This document shows, piece by piece, positions 1 through 11,213 of a stretch of DNA of 64,000 nt (its first letter is position 1; each line of letters begins with the position of its first letter). Position numbers and translations under genes: made by a program. Source of the stretch: Beta vulgaris subsp. vulgaris. Taxonomy: Eukaryota; Streptophyta; Magnoliopsida; Caryophyllales; Amaranthaceae. Location: NCBI RefSeq assembly GCF_026745355.1, contig NC_079205.1, positions 41,441,682 through 41,505,681 of the forward strand, read 5' to 3'. The notes under the pieces were generated by a model. That model ran no database searches. It saw only the letters and a program-made list of their open reading frames with translations, and was not told the origin of the DNA.

Positions 1-30
1 GTATTACTAATGATATGTTTTCTTTTTCAG

Positions 31-158
31 CTCCGGCCAAAGTTGCATTAAAGAAATCTTGGATGGGAGACATCAGTATGTCTAAGTTCACAAATTCTCT
101 TTGGAAGGAGTATAACGAAACCAACTATGAAAATAGGACGGATAGGATGGATACCCTG
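31..158 (+). pseudogene. Exon of the Tat1 antisense gene (partial gene)
   Basis: A pyrimidine-rich acceptor ending in CAG at 28-30 opens a short exon whose frame reads about 42 residues and closes at a GTTAGT donor at 159-164. The reading direction is opposite to Tat1 gag-pol. I infer it is an internal exon of the same plus-strand gene that resumes at 11214, because the intron-like sequence after it (165-278) continues past the inserted chromovirus into the minisatellite at 10700. No domain is recognisable in so short a piece. It could instead be an unrelated captured exon. Confidence 0.4.
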
Positions 159-476
159 GTTAGTTTTTTTTTTCTTTTATTATTATTCGACCTTTATTGG
201 TTGATTTTGTCCGGCCTAGACCTTCGTCCAAGGGACATGACAAAAAGGGTGAAAGGAGCTCCTTCCAAGAGGTAGGCGACCACTGTAATACTCCGTATTT
301 TGAGAATTAATTCGTATTAATTAAGAAAATATAAAGAAGTTAATAAAAAGGTATTTTAATATTATTTACAGAATAATAAGAATATAATAATATTAATACG
401 AGTCGGTTGTGTTAATTTCGGATTTATAAAGGTTAAACCGAGTTTACCCGATCTAGAGTTACCACTTTTAGAAGGT

Positions 477-484
477 TATAAAAA
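477..484 (+). promoter_or_regulatory. TATA box of the 5' LTR
   Basis: TATAAAAA at 477-484, about 190 bp into the LTR and just before a purine-rich GAAAAGAAGAGG stretch; the same box lies at 8311-8318 in the 3' LTR. Transcription would start near 505-515, so nearly 2.3 kb of the LTR is R and U5. Read from sequence only. Confidence 0.65.
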
Positions 485-1813
485 GGAAAAGAAGAGGAGA
501 AAAACTTCAGAAACCCTAAATTTCTTCCTTTCCTCCTTCAGCCGTCACCTTCCTTTCCTTCTCTTTTTCTCTCGCTGCTCTCCTCTTCCCTCTCGCTGCT
601 CTCCTCTTCTCTGTCGTTGTTTCCTCCTTTTCTTCGTCTCTCTCTCGCCGTGTGCTGCTGTGCGAGGCTCGCGTGGACGAGGCTGCAGGCGTGCCGGTGT
701 GTGTGAGACGAGCAAGGGACGAGGTTGCGCGGAGAGTACGTTGGTGGTGCGAGGGTGTGCGAGTCGAGGGGTTGCGAGGCCTGCGTGAGCAAGGCCTGTG
801 CGTCGAACGAAGGCTGTGCGAGCGGTTTTGTGAGGACAGAGCGAATCGAGGGCAGGCGAGCGTTGTGTGCTGTTGTGCGAGCGAAATGGTGCGGAGATCG
901 AGACGAGTGCGCGACGAGTGACGACGGTCGAGGTTGGTGCGAGGCTCGCGTGAGCGACGAGGCCCGCTGCTGCTGCTGTGCGCAGGTGCGGTGCGAGGTG
1001 CGGTGTGAGGCAAGCGGGGTTGTGCGACGAAGTTGTTGCGCCGTTGCCGGAAACCGGTCGTCGGAACTTGATTTCCGGCGAGCTTAACGGTATAAAACAT
1101 TTTTATATATTAAATATATTATATTAAGTTTAATTATAAGTTATGTTTTCATAATTATGTTAAATTATAATTAATTAATTAATAATTCAAGTTAATGAGT
1201 TCATGTTATTATTCTGAGTATAATTGCGGATCTAACTTTTGGACATAATACTGGATTGGACCTAAGAGTATTGGACCTAAGAGTTTTGGACATAAGATTT
1301 GGACATAAAGCATGGTTGGACTTATAAGTTAACTGGTTTGGTAAAGATAGTGGACTAATGACACTAACTGATATTAGTATGTTCACTAGCTTTGACTCCT
1401 AAAAGACGTTAAATTCTTTATAATAAAAAAGTAACGAAAATTCTTAAACAAGGGGTTTATTAATCGTTTACTTCGAATTATTAAACCGTATAGTCTTAGT
1501 TACGTAGTAGTTGTTAATATTACCAACGACGTAGCACTAAAGCTTTTTATTTAACGGTTTAGGTCCCAATTTCATAAGCGGAACGTTCGATTAAGACAGC
1601 GAAAATTCTCCGTTATAAGGTACGTACGCGTACCAGTTTAATCCCGAGTATTAGTATCATGATTAGGTTGCAATCTATGTTATTGGAACCTAGAAGCATG
1701 ATAGGGAATGTTTGATTGATTGAGATTGTCTGGTTAGACATTTGTAATTGAAATTGATATGTTGCATGGGAATGCGTAATTCTATCGTAGTATTTCAAAG
1801 AGCATTTTTAATC

Positions 1814-2003
1814 TATCCATAGTGTAACAAGGTTGTTACAAGAGATATGATTTGAGCATAAGAGGACAGGTAAATGATTCTATGTATCCATAGTGTAACA
1901 AGGTTGTTACAAGAGATACGATTTGAGCATTTTAATGAAGAGAACAGGTAATTGATTCTATGTATCCATAGTGTAACAAGAGTGTTACAAGAGATACGAT
2001 ATG
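1814..2003 (+). repeat. Three-copy tandem repeat with hyphenated palindrome inside LTR
   Basis: Units begin TATCCATAGTGTAACAAG at 1814, 1885 and 1963. Each holds an inverted repeat: GTAACAA-GG-TTGTTAC in units 1 and 2, and GTAACA-AGAG-TGTTAC in unit 3. In the 3' LTR the array starts at 9630. Spacing is 71 then 78 bp; the longer spacing comes from a short insertion in unit 2. Confidence 0.85.
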
Positions 2004-2825
2004 TGGTTATGAAATGAATGGTTAATATTAAAATGAATTATGGCAATATCTTGTAGCTGGACTCCCTACAAGTGATGAACAATGGGGGGAGTGTGGGACT
2101 TGTCCTACGCTCCTACGCAGGCCTACTGTGACGACAGTAGTGTCCTTATATTTTTGACACTCAAGTAGGCGGAAGGTTCCGTTCGATCTTGGGGGTATGC
2201 ATACTAAGGTGATGGGTGTGAGACGGCTCGAAACCGTATTTGCATTTCATCTAACAGACCTAGTGTCTGTTAAGGATTCAGTAGCCCGTATGATTCTAGT
2301 AAGATGACGGTGCCCGTTCGATGCCAATTAAAGATTAAAGATTAAAGGTTAAAGGATGTAACATAGTGTAGCATCATGTTAAGATTGTTCATGTGTGCAT
2401 CATTTATGTTTACATGTATTCAATGGTTCATTACGTACTCAGCATAGCTGATTGTGTGTTTTATGTGTTTGATGAACTGCGATGAACCATTGATGCTACA
2501 ATGGGGAGCAGACTAGGTGTGCTGGTGCTGCTGCATAATCTCGAGCATACGGGGACTAGGCTTGGGTATTTACATTTAAAGCATTTTGAAATAAGTATTA
2601 TTGGTTTTTCTAAGACTTATATATGGTTTGTGGTTTGAATGAAAGGGGCATTGATGATTCCCGAGTTGTATTTATATTTTAATTCCGCTGCATTTTAGTT
2701 TTCAAGTTAATGTTTTAAGTTATCGTTAACCTTATTATGCCTTGCGTTCCATCGCGGCGGTAACGCCCCGAGGTCGACGCGACGCAGCAGTGGTAGGCGC
2801 GTGGATTTTGGGGGTGTTACAAAAC

Positions 2826-2837
2826 TGGTATCAGAGC
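2826..2837 (+). promoter_or_regulatory. Primer binding site, initiator tRNA-Met type
   Basis: TGGTATCAGAGC, the plant initiator-Met primer site common in Ty3/gypsy chromoviruses and in copia elements, 4 nt after the LTR end at 2821. It primes minus-strand cDNA synthesis. Confidence 0.95.
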
Positions 2838-3367
2838 CGAAGGCTCTGAATTTCAAAGACGTTTTAAAAACGATTTCAAAATGGGTAGTATGGGATAGGA
2901 GCATATAGAACATATTATGTTATGTGCATTAAGTCATAGGAATGATTGCAAATGTGATTTCGTTTCGTGTCTTGAACTCGAATGTGTTGTTTGATTGTTC
3001 AATTGAAGTTGCGAACGATTCTTGCAATATTCAAATATGAATAGGTTAGGAGGATGTACAAGGATGTTTCAAAAATGTGTTGAATAAAACCTTATTTTTG
3101 CGACAAAACTTTTACTTGATTGAAAGATCGTTTTATCTCTTATACATATATATACATATATATGATAATGTTAAAACCTTTAAGGATACTTTATGATATT
3201 CCTTGTTATGGTTGTGACGTCTCATGTGAGATGTTTGTGTTGCAAGTCAATAAAGACTTAATATTTGTTCGTGACAACTGCTTGCTATATGTGCAATGTG
3301 TATTGGTTAAGAAAGGACAGGATGATGTGTGTCACTGAGATAGCTATTATGTTATTTTCAGCGTAGA
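2838..3367 (+). other. Untranslated leader of the chromovirus
   Basis: About 530 bp between the primer site and the first plausible gag ATG at 3368. It includes a short TA-dinucleotide run near 3140-3165 and no conserved coding that I can see. It probably carries the packaging signal of the genomic RNA, which is inference from position only. Confidence 0.5.
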
Positions 3368-4420
3368 ATGGTTCGGGAGGGAGGCACGCCTGAAACCTCT
3401 CTGAATATCGAGCAATCGATACGTGACTTGGTGCAAATCACTGCCAACCTAGCCCAAGGTCACAATCGTGAAGGGGTTTATCTGAAAAGGTTGCCCGTAG
3501 GAACCCACCAATACTGAATGGGAAAGGGGGACCTGAAGAATTAGAGAACTGGGTTGGGGAATTCGATAAACTTTTCTTCACCTTATCTTGCCCTGATGAG
3601 AAAACTGTGCCCTTAGCGAGCTACTACCTTCAGGGAGATGCTCATTTCTGGTGGACCCAAGCTAAGAGCAACCTCCTGAGTCAGCCTGGTTTTGGGTGGG
3701 AAACTTTCAAAAAGGCCTTAAGGGACAATATTACCCTCCATACCTTAAGAAGCAGAAAGCCCAGGAATTTATGATGTTGGAACAAGGGACTCTGTCTGTT
3801 GAGGAGTACTACCGGAAATTCATCGAGCTGATGAGATTTGCCCCGGAAATAGCACCTACTGAGGAATCTAAAGCCTCACGTTTCGAACTAGGACTTACCC
3901 TTGACCTGCAAGGAAGACTAGGGGGAGATACATTCACCTCTTTAGATCATGTGTTTGGCAAAGCTGCTCATCTTTATGCCATCAGGAAGAGAGAGGAAGG
4001 GGGTAAGCAGGGTGAAGAAAGATAAAATCCAAACCTGAGGTCCAGAAGTTTGAGAAGAAGCATAATGGGAACCAAAACCATCAAGACCCTCAAAGGAATT
4101 TCGGTAAGGGACCCAATAACAACAACTATATCCCAACAACAATAACCGCAATAACAACACCAATAACCGCAGATCTGAGCGTGTGTATAGGTGTAGGATG
4201 CCCTAACAACCATCCTGGTAGAGACTGTGAGGGTAACAAGGTGGAATGTCGAGAATGCGGGAAATTGGGACATAGGGCATATGAGTGCTACTCGAAGAAC
4301 AAACTGATACCCAATGGCCAAAAGAATGGGAATTATGGGGACAAGCCCGAAATGGAAATGGAAACGGGAATGGAAATGGGGGAAGTGCTTAGAATTCTAA
4401 CTACTCCAAGCCTGTAACCA
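3368..4420 (+). pseudogene. gag: Chromovirus gag with CCHC zinc knuckle (frameshifted)
   Basis: Gag is the capsid and nucleic-acid-binding protein of the element's particle. Coding starts at the ATG at 3368. It changes frame near 3495 and near 3740, then runs to 4025 with the usual retrotransposon-gag core (the LSVEEYYRKF segment at about 3795). A CX2CX4HX4C zinc knuckle (CRECGKLGHRAYEC) is encoded at 4247-4288, in a shifted frame, after an Asn-rich linker. At least three frame changes are needed to read it through. They lie at or beside short homopolymer runs, so I cannot say whether they are real. Confidence 0.85.
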
Positions 4421-4491
4421 ACACCAATAATCAGACATCTAATGGGAACAATGCAACCAATTCCCAAGATAAGGGCAAGGGGAAGCTGTAT

Positions 4492-4917
4492 ATGATGTCG
4501 ACTAGAGAACAAGAGGCTCGAAGGGATGTTGTCTCGGGTACATTTTCTATCAACTCCACTCCTGTTAAAGTATTGTTTGATTCTGGAGCATCATTGTCAT
4601 TTATTGCCCATTCAACTGTTAGGACTTTAACATTGATCGAGTCTGAGTCGATTTCTATGCCTATAGTCATTCCGTCTGGGGACTGTTAATTCTTCTAAAA
4701 GATTTCTAAAAGTGCCACTGAAAATAGGAGAGAGTTTCTTTCCTTCTGATCTGATAGAGTTTAACTTATCAAACCTAGACGTTATTTTGGGGATGGATTG
4801 GCTTGGAAAGTACATGGCTAAGATAGATTGCGATGCGCAGAAAGTGGAACTGAGAGATCCTTTGGGAAAAAGAGTGTCATATAGGAGAATACCTCGAGAA
4901 CCCGAATTAAGGTGATC
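4492..4917 (+). pseudogene. Chromovirus aspartic protease
   Basis: Retropepsin that would cut the polyprotein. The active-site loop DSGAS is encoded at about 4579-4593, preceded by the usual VKVLF strand. A frameshift near 4690 is followed by the flap and the ILGMDWLGKY strand (about 4775-4810) that marks the end of the domain. It is the N-terminal part of pol, directly after gag. A stop at 4914-4916 and a frame change separate it from RT. Confidence 0.83.
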
Positions 4918-4999
4918 AATGCCTTACAACTTAAGAACTACGTAGACAAGGGATGGCCTCTATTTATGTGTTCGGTGAGAAGAATTGAGGATGATCCGT

Positions 5000-6340
5000 T
5001 AAGCCTGAGGATGTGCCAGTAGTCCGAGAGTTCAGGATGTTTTTCCTGAAGATATACCTGGTATGCACCAAGGAGAGATGTAGAGTTCACCGTTGACCTA
5101 GTACCTGGGACTGGACCAATTTCGAAAGCCCCATATCGAATGGCTCCAGCAGAAATGAAGAGTTGAAAAACCAGTTGGAGGAACTACTTGACAAAGGGTA
5201 TATTAGACCTAGCATGTCACCATGGGGAGCACCTGTCTTATTTGTGAAAAAGAAGGATGGTAGTTTGAGGTTGTGTATAGACTATCGAGGTTGAACAATG
5301 TCACTGTGAAAAACAAGTACCCATTGCCTAGGATTGATGACTTGTTCGACCAACTTCAGGGTGCGGGGATGTTCTCCAAAATAGACTTAAGGTCAGGTTA
5401 CCATCAATTGAGGATTGTTGATCATGATATACCAAGACTGCTTTCAGGACTAGATATGGCCACTATGAGTTTACGGTAATGCCTTTTGGGTTATCTAATG
5501 CACCTGCAGTTTTCATGGACCTTATGAATCGGATTTTTCGACCCTACCTCGACAAATTTGTCGTTGTGTTCATAGACGATATACTGATCTATTCTAGGAG
5601 CAAGGAGGAACATGAGGGTCATTTGAGAGTCATTTTGCAGACACTTAGGGACAACCAACTATATGCGAAGTTTTCGAATGTGAATTTTGGTTGGAAAGAG
5701 TGTCATTTTTGGGTCACTTTGTCTCCAAGGAGGGTGTGTCAGTCGATCCTGCAAAGATCAAAGCCGTGAGTGAATGGCCTACTCCAAAGAATGTCACAGA
5801 CATAAGAAGTTTCTTGGGTTTAGCCGGTTACTATAGGAGATTTGTGAAAGACTTCTCCAAAATAGCAAAGCCCATGACCACTTTGATGAAGAAGGATTGT
5901 AGGTTTAACTGGAATGAGGACAGTGAGAAAGCCTTTCAAACGCTCAAAGAAAGGTTAACATCAGCCCCTGTCCTAACCTTGCCTAAGGGAATGAGGGATA
6001 TGAGTGTATAGTGATGCGTCCAAGAATGGGTTGGGTTGTGTTCTTATGCAAAATGGGAAGGTCATAGCTTATGCGTCTCGCAGTTGAAGCCATATGAAGT
6101 CAATTACCCAAACACGACTTAGAATTGGCCGCAATAGTGTTTGCCCTAAAAATCTGGAGACACTACCTTTACGGGGTGACTTGTCGAATCTTCACTGATC
6201 ACAAAAGTCTCAAATACATCTTCACCCAGAAAGACCTTAAATGAGACAGCGCAGATGGTTAGAGCTCATCAAGGACTATGACTTAGACATCCAGTACCAT
6301 GAGGGTAAAGCCAACGTCGTTGCTGATGCGTTAAGTCGCA
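5000..6340 (+). pseudogene. pol: Chromovirus reverse transcriptase and RNase H
   Basis: RT copies the element RNA and RNase H removes the template. The fingers motif [16 protein letters not shown] is encoded at about 5240-5285 and MPFGLSNAP at 5479. The catalytic [10 protein letters not shown] is at about 5567-5596, followed by the connection motif [12 protein letters not shown] near 5810. RNase H runs from about 6010 with the first acid in SDAS, the third in TDHKSL (about 6198) and the fourth in VVADALSR (about 6320). All catalytic acids I looked for are present. Frame changes or stops occur near 5284, 5440, 5675, 6010, 6085 and 6243, so it is broken as assembled. Confidence 0.9.
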
Positions 6341-6639
6341 AGTCTAGCCATAGCCTGAATACATTAGTCGTTGCCGACAAACTTTGTGAGGAGTTTTCTA
6401 GACTCCAGATAGAAGTTGTTCATGAAGGGGAGGTAGAAAGATTGCTGAGTGCCTTAACCATCGAGCCCAACTTTCTAGACGAAATAAGAGAATCAACCTG
6501 GGGATGTGAAGCTTGAGCGAGTCAAAGCAAAGCTTAAGGAGGGAAAAGCAGAAGGGTTTGCGATCCATGAGGATGGAAGCATAAGATATAAGGGTAGGTG
6601 GTGTGTCCACAAAAATGTGAAGAATTGAAACAAAAGATA

Positions 6640-7420
6640 ATGGGAGGGTCATAACACGACTTATTCCGTCCACCCAGGGGGAGATAAGTTATATAAGGAC
6701 CTCAAGAAGATGTTTGGTGGCCTGGGATGAAAAGAGCAGTAGCTGAATTTGTTTCAAAATGTCTAACGTGCCAGAAAGTCAAAAGTGAACACAAGAGACC
6801 TCAAGGAAAGATTCAACCTTTAGACATTCCGACATGGAAATGGGACTCATATCCATGGATTTCGTTGTAGCCTTACCTCGGAGTCGAGGAGGCAATAACA
6901 CCATATGGGTGATAGTAGAAAGACTAACCAAAACAGCAAGGTTCATACCTATGAAAGATACGTGGAGTATGGAAGCCTTAGCCAAGGCCTATGTGAAAAA
7001 TGTCATTCGATTGCATGGAGTACCCACGAGTATAGTATCAGATAGAGATTCGCGATTCCTTTCGAATTTCTGGAAAAAGGTTCAGGAAGCTTTTGGTAGT
7101 GAGCTATTGATGAGTACAGCTTTTCACCCAGCTACAGACGGTCAAACCGAAAGAACTATTCAGACCTTAGAGGACATGTTGCAGAGCTGTGCCTTAGAAT
7201 ACCAAGGATCATGGGAAGACCATTTGGACCTCATAGAATTCTCATACAACAACAGCTACCATGCTAGTATTAAGATGGCACCATTTGAAGCACTATATGG
7301 GAGAAAGTGTCGTAGCCCTTTGTGTTGGAACGACATTAGTGAGACTGTGGTGTTAGGACCTGAGATGATTCAGGAGACATGGATCAGGTCGATTCATTCA
7401 AGAAAAGATTAAGGCCGCAC
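6640..7420 (+). pseudogene. Chromovirus integrase (HHCC zinc finger and DDE core)
   Basis: Integrase inserts the cDNA. The HHCC finger is encoded at about 6670-6780, with Cys pair CLTCQK. The DDE core follows: Asp in SMDFVVALP (about 6855), Asp in VSDRDSRF (about 7040) and Glu in DGQTERT (about 7145). The 192-residue frame 6834-7412 is open across the core, the longest intact domain of the element. Two frame changes occur within the zinc-finger half. Confidence 0.9.
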
Positions 7421-7488
7421 AGGACAGGCAGAAATCCTATGCGGATCAGAAGCGAAGGGATGAGAATTACGAAGTCGGGGAAAAAGTA

Positions 7489-7974
7489 TTGCTTAAGGTG
7501 TCTCCAATGAAAGGAGTGATGCGATTCGGGAAAAAGGGGAAGCTAAGCCCTAAATTCATAGGACCATATGAGATTCTGGCGAGAGTAGGCAAAGTCGCTT
7601 ATCGCCTAGATTTGCCCAATAACTTAGAAAGGGTCCATAATGTGTTTCACGTATCCCAACTCCGGAGATACGTACCGATGAGTCACATGTACTTGAACCG
7701 AAAATGTCGAAATAGACGAAACCTTATCCTATGAGGAGAAACCTGTCCGATCCTAGACCGCAAAGTGCGTAGTACGAGGAATAAGGACATCAGAATTGTC
7801 AAAGTGTTGTGGAGAAATCAAAATACTGAAGAAGCCACCTGGGAAGCCGAAGATGCAATGCGTCTGAAGTACCCTGAGCTTTTTCAAGAGGTACGTGAGT
7901 TACGGGGACGTAACTTTTCTTTTAAGGGGGAAGAATGCGATAGAATTTCGCGCTTTCACCCTAAAGTATGTTAA
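7489..7974 (+). pseudogene. Integrase C-terminus and chromodomain
   Basis: The GPY/F-type module ([13 protein letters not shown], about 7540-7580) leads into the [13 protein letters not shown] segment. After a frame change near 7735 comes a chromodomain whose aromatic and acidic signature EEATWEAEDAM is encoded at about 7830-7860. Chromodomains at this place define chromoviruses and are thought to direct integration to marked chromatin. The frame ends at 7972-7974, about 150 bp before the 3' LTR. Confidence 0.85.
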
Positions 7975-8106
7975 TTATGATAGTTATTTGTAATTATTGC
8001 TGATCTGTTGTGCGAACGTTAGAAAACGCTTATGAAATTTTGGGACTTAGAAGTGCAAAAATCGTCGTTAAGACTGGCTACCTCCAAGTTTCGGGACGAA
8101 ACTTCT

Positions 8107-8122
8107 TTTAAGGGGGAAAGCC
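8107..8122 (+). promoter_or_regulatory. Polypurine tract before the 3' LTR
   Basis: AAGGGGGAAAG ends 2 bp before the LTR start at 8123, the place where plus-strand synthesis is primed. A near copy (AAGGGGGAAGAA) lies at 7923-7934, giving a possible second priming site about 190 bp upstream. Confidence 0.85.
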
Positions 8123-10643
8123 TGTAATACTCCGTATTTTGAGAATTAATTCGTATAATTAAGAAATATAAAGAAGTTAATAAAAAGGTATTTTAATATT
8201 ATTTACAGAATAATAAGAATATAATAATTAATACGAGTCGGTTGTGTTAATTTCGGATTTATAAAGGTTAAACCGAGTTACCCGATCTAGAGTTACCACT
8301 TTTAGAAGGTTATAAAAAGGAAAAGAAGAGGAGAAAATTCAGAAACCCTAAATTTCTTCCTTTCCTCCTTCAGCCGTCACTTCCTTCCTTCTCTTTTTCT
8401 CTCGCTGCTCTCCTCTTCCCTCTCGCTGCTCTCCTCTTCTCTGTCGTTGTTTCCTCCTTTTCTTCGTCTCTCTCTCGCCGTGTGCTGCTGTGCGAGGCTC
8501 GCGTGGACGAGGCTGCAGGCGTGCCGGTGTGTGTGAGACGAGCAAGGGACGAGGTTGCGCGGAGAGTACGTTGGTGGTGCGAGGGTGTGCGAGTCGAGGG
8601 TTGCGAGGCCTGCGTGAGCAAGGCCTGTGCGTCGAACGAAGGCTGTGCGAGCGGTTTTGTGAGGACAGAGCGAATCGAGGGCAGGCGAGCGTTGTGTGCT
8701 GTTGTGCGAGCGAAATGGTGCGGAGATCGAGACGAGTGCGCGACGAGTGACGACGGTCGAGGTTGGTGCGAGGCTCGCGTGAGCGACGAGGCCCGCTGCT
8801 GCTGCTGTGCGCAGGTGCGGTGCGAGGCAAGCGGGGCTGTGCGACGAAGTTGTTGCGCCGTTGCCGGAAACCGGTCGTCGGAACTTGATTTCCGGCGAGC
8901 TTAACGGTATAAAACATTTTTATATATTAAATATATTATATTAAGTTTAATTATAAGTTATGTTTTCATAATTATGTTAAATTATAATTAATTAATTAAT
9001 AATTCAAGTTAATGAGTTCATGTTATTATTCTGAGTATAATTGCGGATCTAACTTTTGGACATAATACTGGATTGGACCTAAGAGTATTGGACCTAAGAC
9101 TTTGGACATAAGATTTGGACATAAACATGGTTGGACTTATAAGTTAACTGGTTTGGTAAAGATAGTGGACTAATGACACTAACTAATATTAGTATGTTCA
9201 CTAGCTTTGACTCCTAAAAGACGTTAAATTCTTTATAATAAGAAAAGTAACGAAAATTCTTAAACAAGGGGTTTATTAATCGTTTACTTCGAATTATTAA
9301 ACCGTATAGTCTTAGTTACGTAGTAGTTGTTAATATTACCAACGACGTAGCACTAAAGCTTTTTTATTAACGGTTTAGGTCCCAATTTCATAAGCGGAAC
9401 GTTCGATTAAGACAGCGAAAATTCTCCGTTATAAGGTACGTACGCGTACCAGTTTAATCCCAAGTATTAGTATCATGATTAGGTTGCAATCTATGTTATT
9501 GGAACCTAGAAGCATGATAGGGAATGTTTGATTGATTGAGATTGTCTGGTTAGACATTTGTAATTGAAATTGATATGTTGCATGGGAATGCGTAATTCTA
9601 TCGTAGTATTTCAAAGAGCATTTTTAATCTATCCATAGTGTAACAAGGTTGTTACAAGAGATATGATTTGAGCATAAGAGGACAGGTAAATGATTCTATG
9701 TATCCATAGTGTAACAAGGTTGTTACAAGAGATACGATTTGAGCATTTTAATGAAGAGAACAGGTAATTGATTCTATGTATCCATAGTGTAACAAGAGTG
9801 TTACAAGAGATACGATATGTGTGTTATGAAATGAATGGTTAATATTAAAATGAATTATGGCAATATCTTGTAGCTGGACTCCCTACAAGTGATGAACAAT
9901 GGGGGAGTGTGGGACTTGTCCTACGCTCCTACGCAGGCCTACTGTGACGACAGTAGTGTCCTTATATTTTTGACACTCAAGTAGGCGGAAGGTTCCGTTC
10001 GATCTTGGGGGTATGCATACTAAGGTGATGGGTGTGAGACGGCTCGAAACCGTATTTGCATTTCATCTAACAGACCTAGTGTCTGTTAAGGATTCAGTAG
10101 CCCGTATGATTCTAGTAAGATGACGGTGCCCGTTCGATGCCAATTAAAGATTAAAGATTAAAGGTTAAAGGATGTAACATAGTGTAGCATCATGTTTAAG
10201 ATTGTTCATGTGTGCATCATTTATGTTTACATGTATTCAATGGTTCATTACGTACTCAGCATAGCTGATTGTGTGTTGTTATGTGTTTGATGAACTGCGA
10301 TGAACCATTGATGCTACAATGGGGAGCAGACTAGGTGTGCTGGTGCTGCTGCATAATCTCGAGCATACGGGGACTAGGCTTGGGTATTTACATTTAAAGC
10401 ATTTTGAAATAAGTATTATTGGTTTTTCTAAGACTTATATATGGTTTGTGGTTTGAATGAAAGGGTCATTGATGATTCCCGAGTTGTATTTATATTTTAA
10501 TTCCGCTGCATTTTAGTTTTCAAGTTAATGTTTTAAGTTATCGTTAACCCTTATTATGCCTTGCGTTCCATCGCGGCGGTAACGCCCCCGAGGTCGACGC
10601 GACGCAGCAGTGGTAGGCGCGCGTGGATTTTGGGGGTGTTACA
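8123..10643 (+). repeat. 3' LTR of chromovirus
   Basis: 2521 bp, nearly identical to 284-2821. Notable differences are a 12-bp deletion in the GC-rich part (near 8820) and many one-base indels. It ends TGTTACA at 10643 and is followed by the duplicated target ACCAC at 10644-10648. Confidence 0.95.
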
Positions 10644-10648
10644 ACCAC

Positions 10649-11213
10649 GGTGGCCGTCCTAACCTCTGGGGCCTATCCATTATTAAGACGAGGCTTTATT
10701 CAATAAGGGAAGAGGACCAGCAGTCTTCTGGGCGGCTTTCTTCTTCAACTAGCTTTCGTGTGGGGACTAAATCTTCATTCAGTTTCTGGACGCGGCTTTT
10801 TCCTAGAGGGAAAGTAGTCAACTATCTTTTGGTCGTCTTCCTTCCTCGGGCAACCTTCGTCTGGGGACTGAAATTCTTATTCAGTTTCTTGACGAGGCTC
10901 TTTCCCAGATGGAGAACAGCCAACTGCCTTTTGGCCGACTTCCTTCCTCGAGCAACCTTCGTTTGGAGAGTGAAATTATTTTTCAGCTTCTGAACGAGGC
11001 TCTTTCCCAAATGGAGAGCGGCCAACTGCCTTTTGGCCGACTTCCTTCCTCGAGAAATCTTCGTTTGGGGACTAAAATTATTTTTCAGTTTCTGGACGAG
11101 GCTCTCTCCTAGATAAGAAGCGACCAACTGTCTTTTGGCCGGCTTCCTCCTTTGGGCAACCTTCGTTTGGGAACTGATTATTTTTCTAACTTATGTTTTC
11201 CATTTGTTTTTAG
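10649..11213 (+). repeat. 102-bp minisatellite in an inferred intron of the Tat1 antisense gene
   Basis: About five degenerate units. The block CTTCCTCG recurs at 10843, 10943, 11045 and (as CTTCCTCC) 11143, with a more diverged unit around 10735. Each unit has the segments CTTCGTTTGGGGACT, TTTTTCAGTTTCTG and GACGAGGCTCTTTCC. The array ends at a pyrimidine-rich acceptor (TTTTTAG, 11207-11213). Known biology: Tat elements often build tandem repeats outside gag-pol, and some give rise to satellites. Confidence 0.85.

Larger units (their letters stand above)
284..2821 (+). repeat. 5' LTR of chromovirus
   Basis: The 2538-bp repeat has four parts: an AT-rich U3 of only about 190 bp; a TATA box at 477; a GC-rich leader (about 540-1085); then an AT-rich stretch with three copies of a 71-78 bp repeat starting at 1814, 1885 and 1963. 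The end GGGTGTTACA at 2812-2821 sits 4 bp before the primer site. It matches 8123-10643 almost throughout. Confidence 0.95.
284..10643 (+). mobile_element. Complete chromovirus LTR retrotransposon (Tekay-like)
   Basis: A 10.36-kb element bounded by two near-identical 2.5-kb LTRs that start TGTAATACTCC and end GGGTGTTACA. It is flanked by a perfect 5-bp target duplication ACCAC (279-283 and 10644-10648). After the 5' LTR comes an initiator-methionine primer site and before the 3' LTR a polypurine tract. Gag with one zinc knuckle, protease, RT, RNase H, integrase and a C-terminal chromodomain follow in the order typical of chromoviruses. The very similar LTRs make it the youngest large insertion here. 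The reading frame is broken at many places by single-base indels, which may be partly assembly error. The Tekay/Del clade is my best guess from the long LTR and chromodomain. Confidence 0.93.

Noticed and set aside
516..1100. 194-codon minus-strand open frame in the chromovirus LTR, repeated at 8348-8917
   Set aside because: Arg/Ser/Thr/Pro-rich low-complexity translation of GACGAG-type repeats with no start context or domain; listed as an observation but not as a gene.
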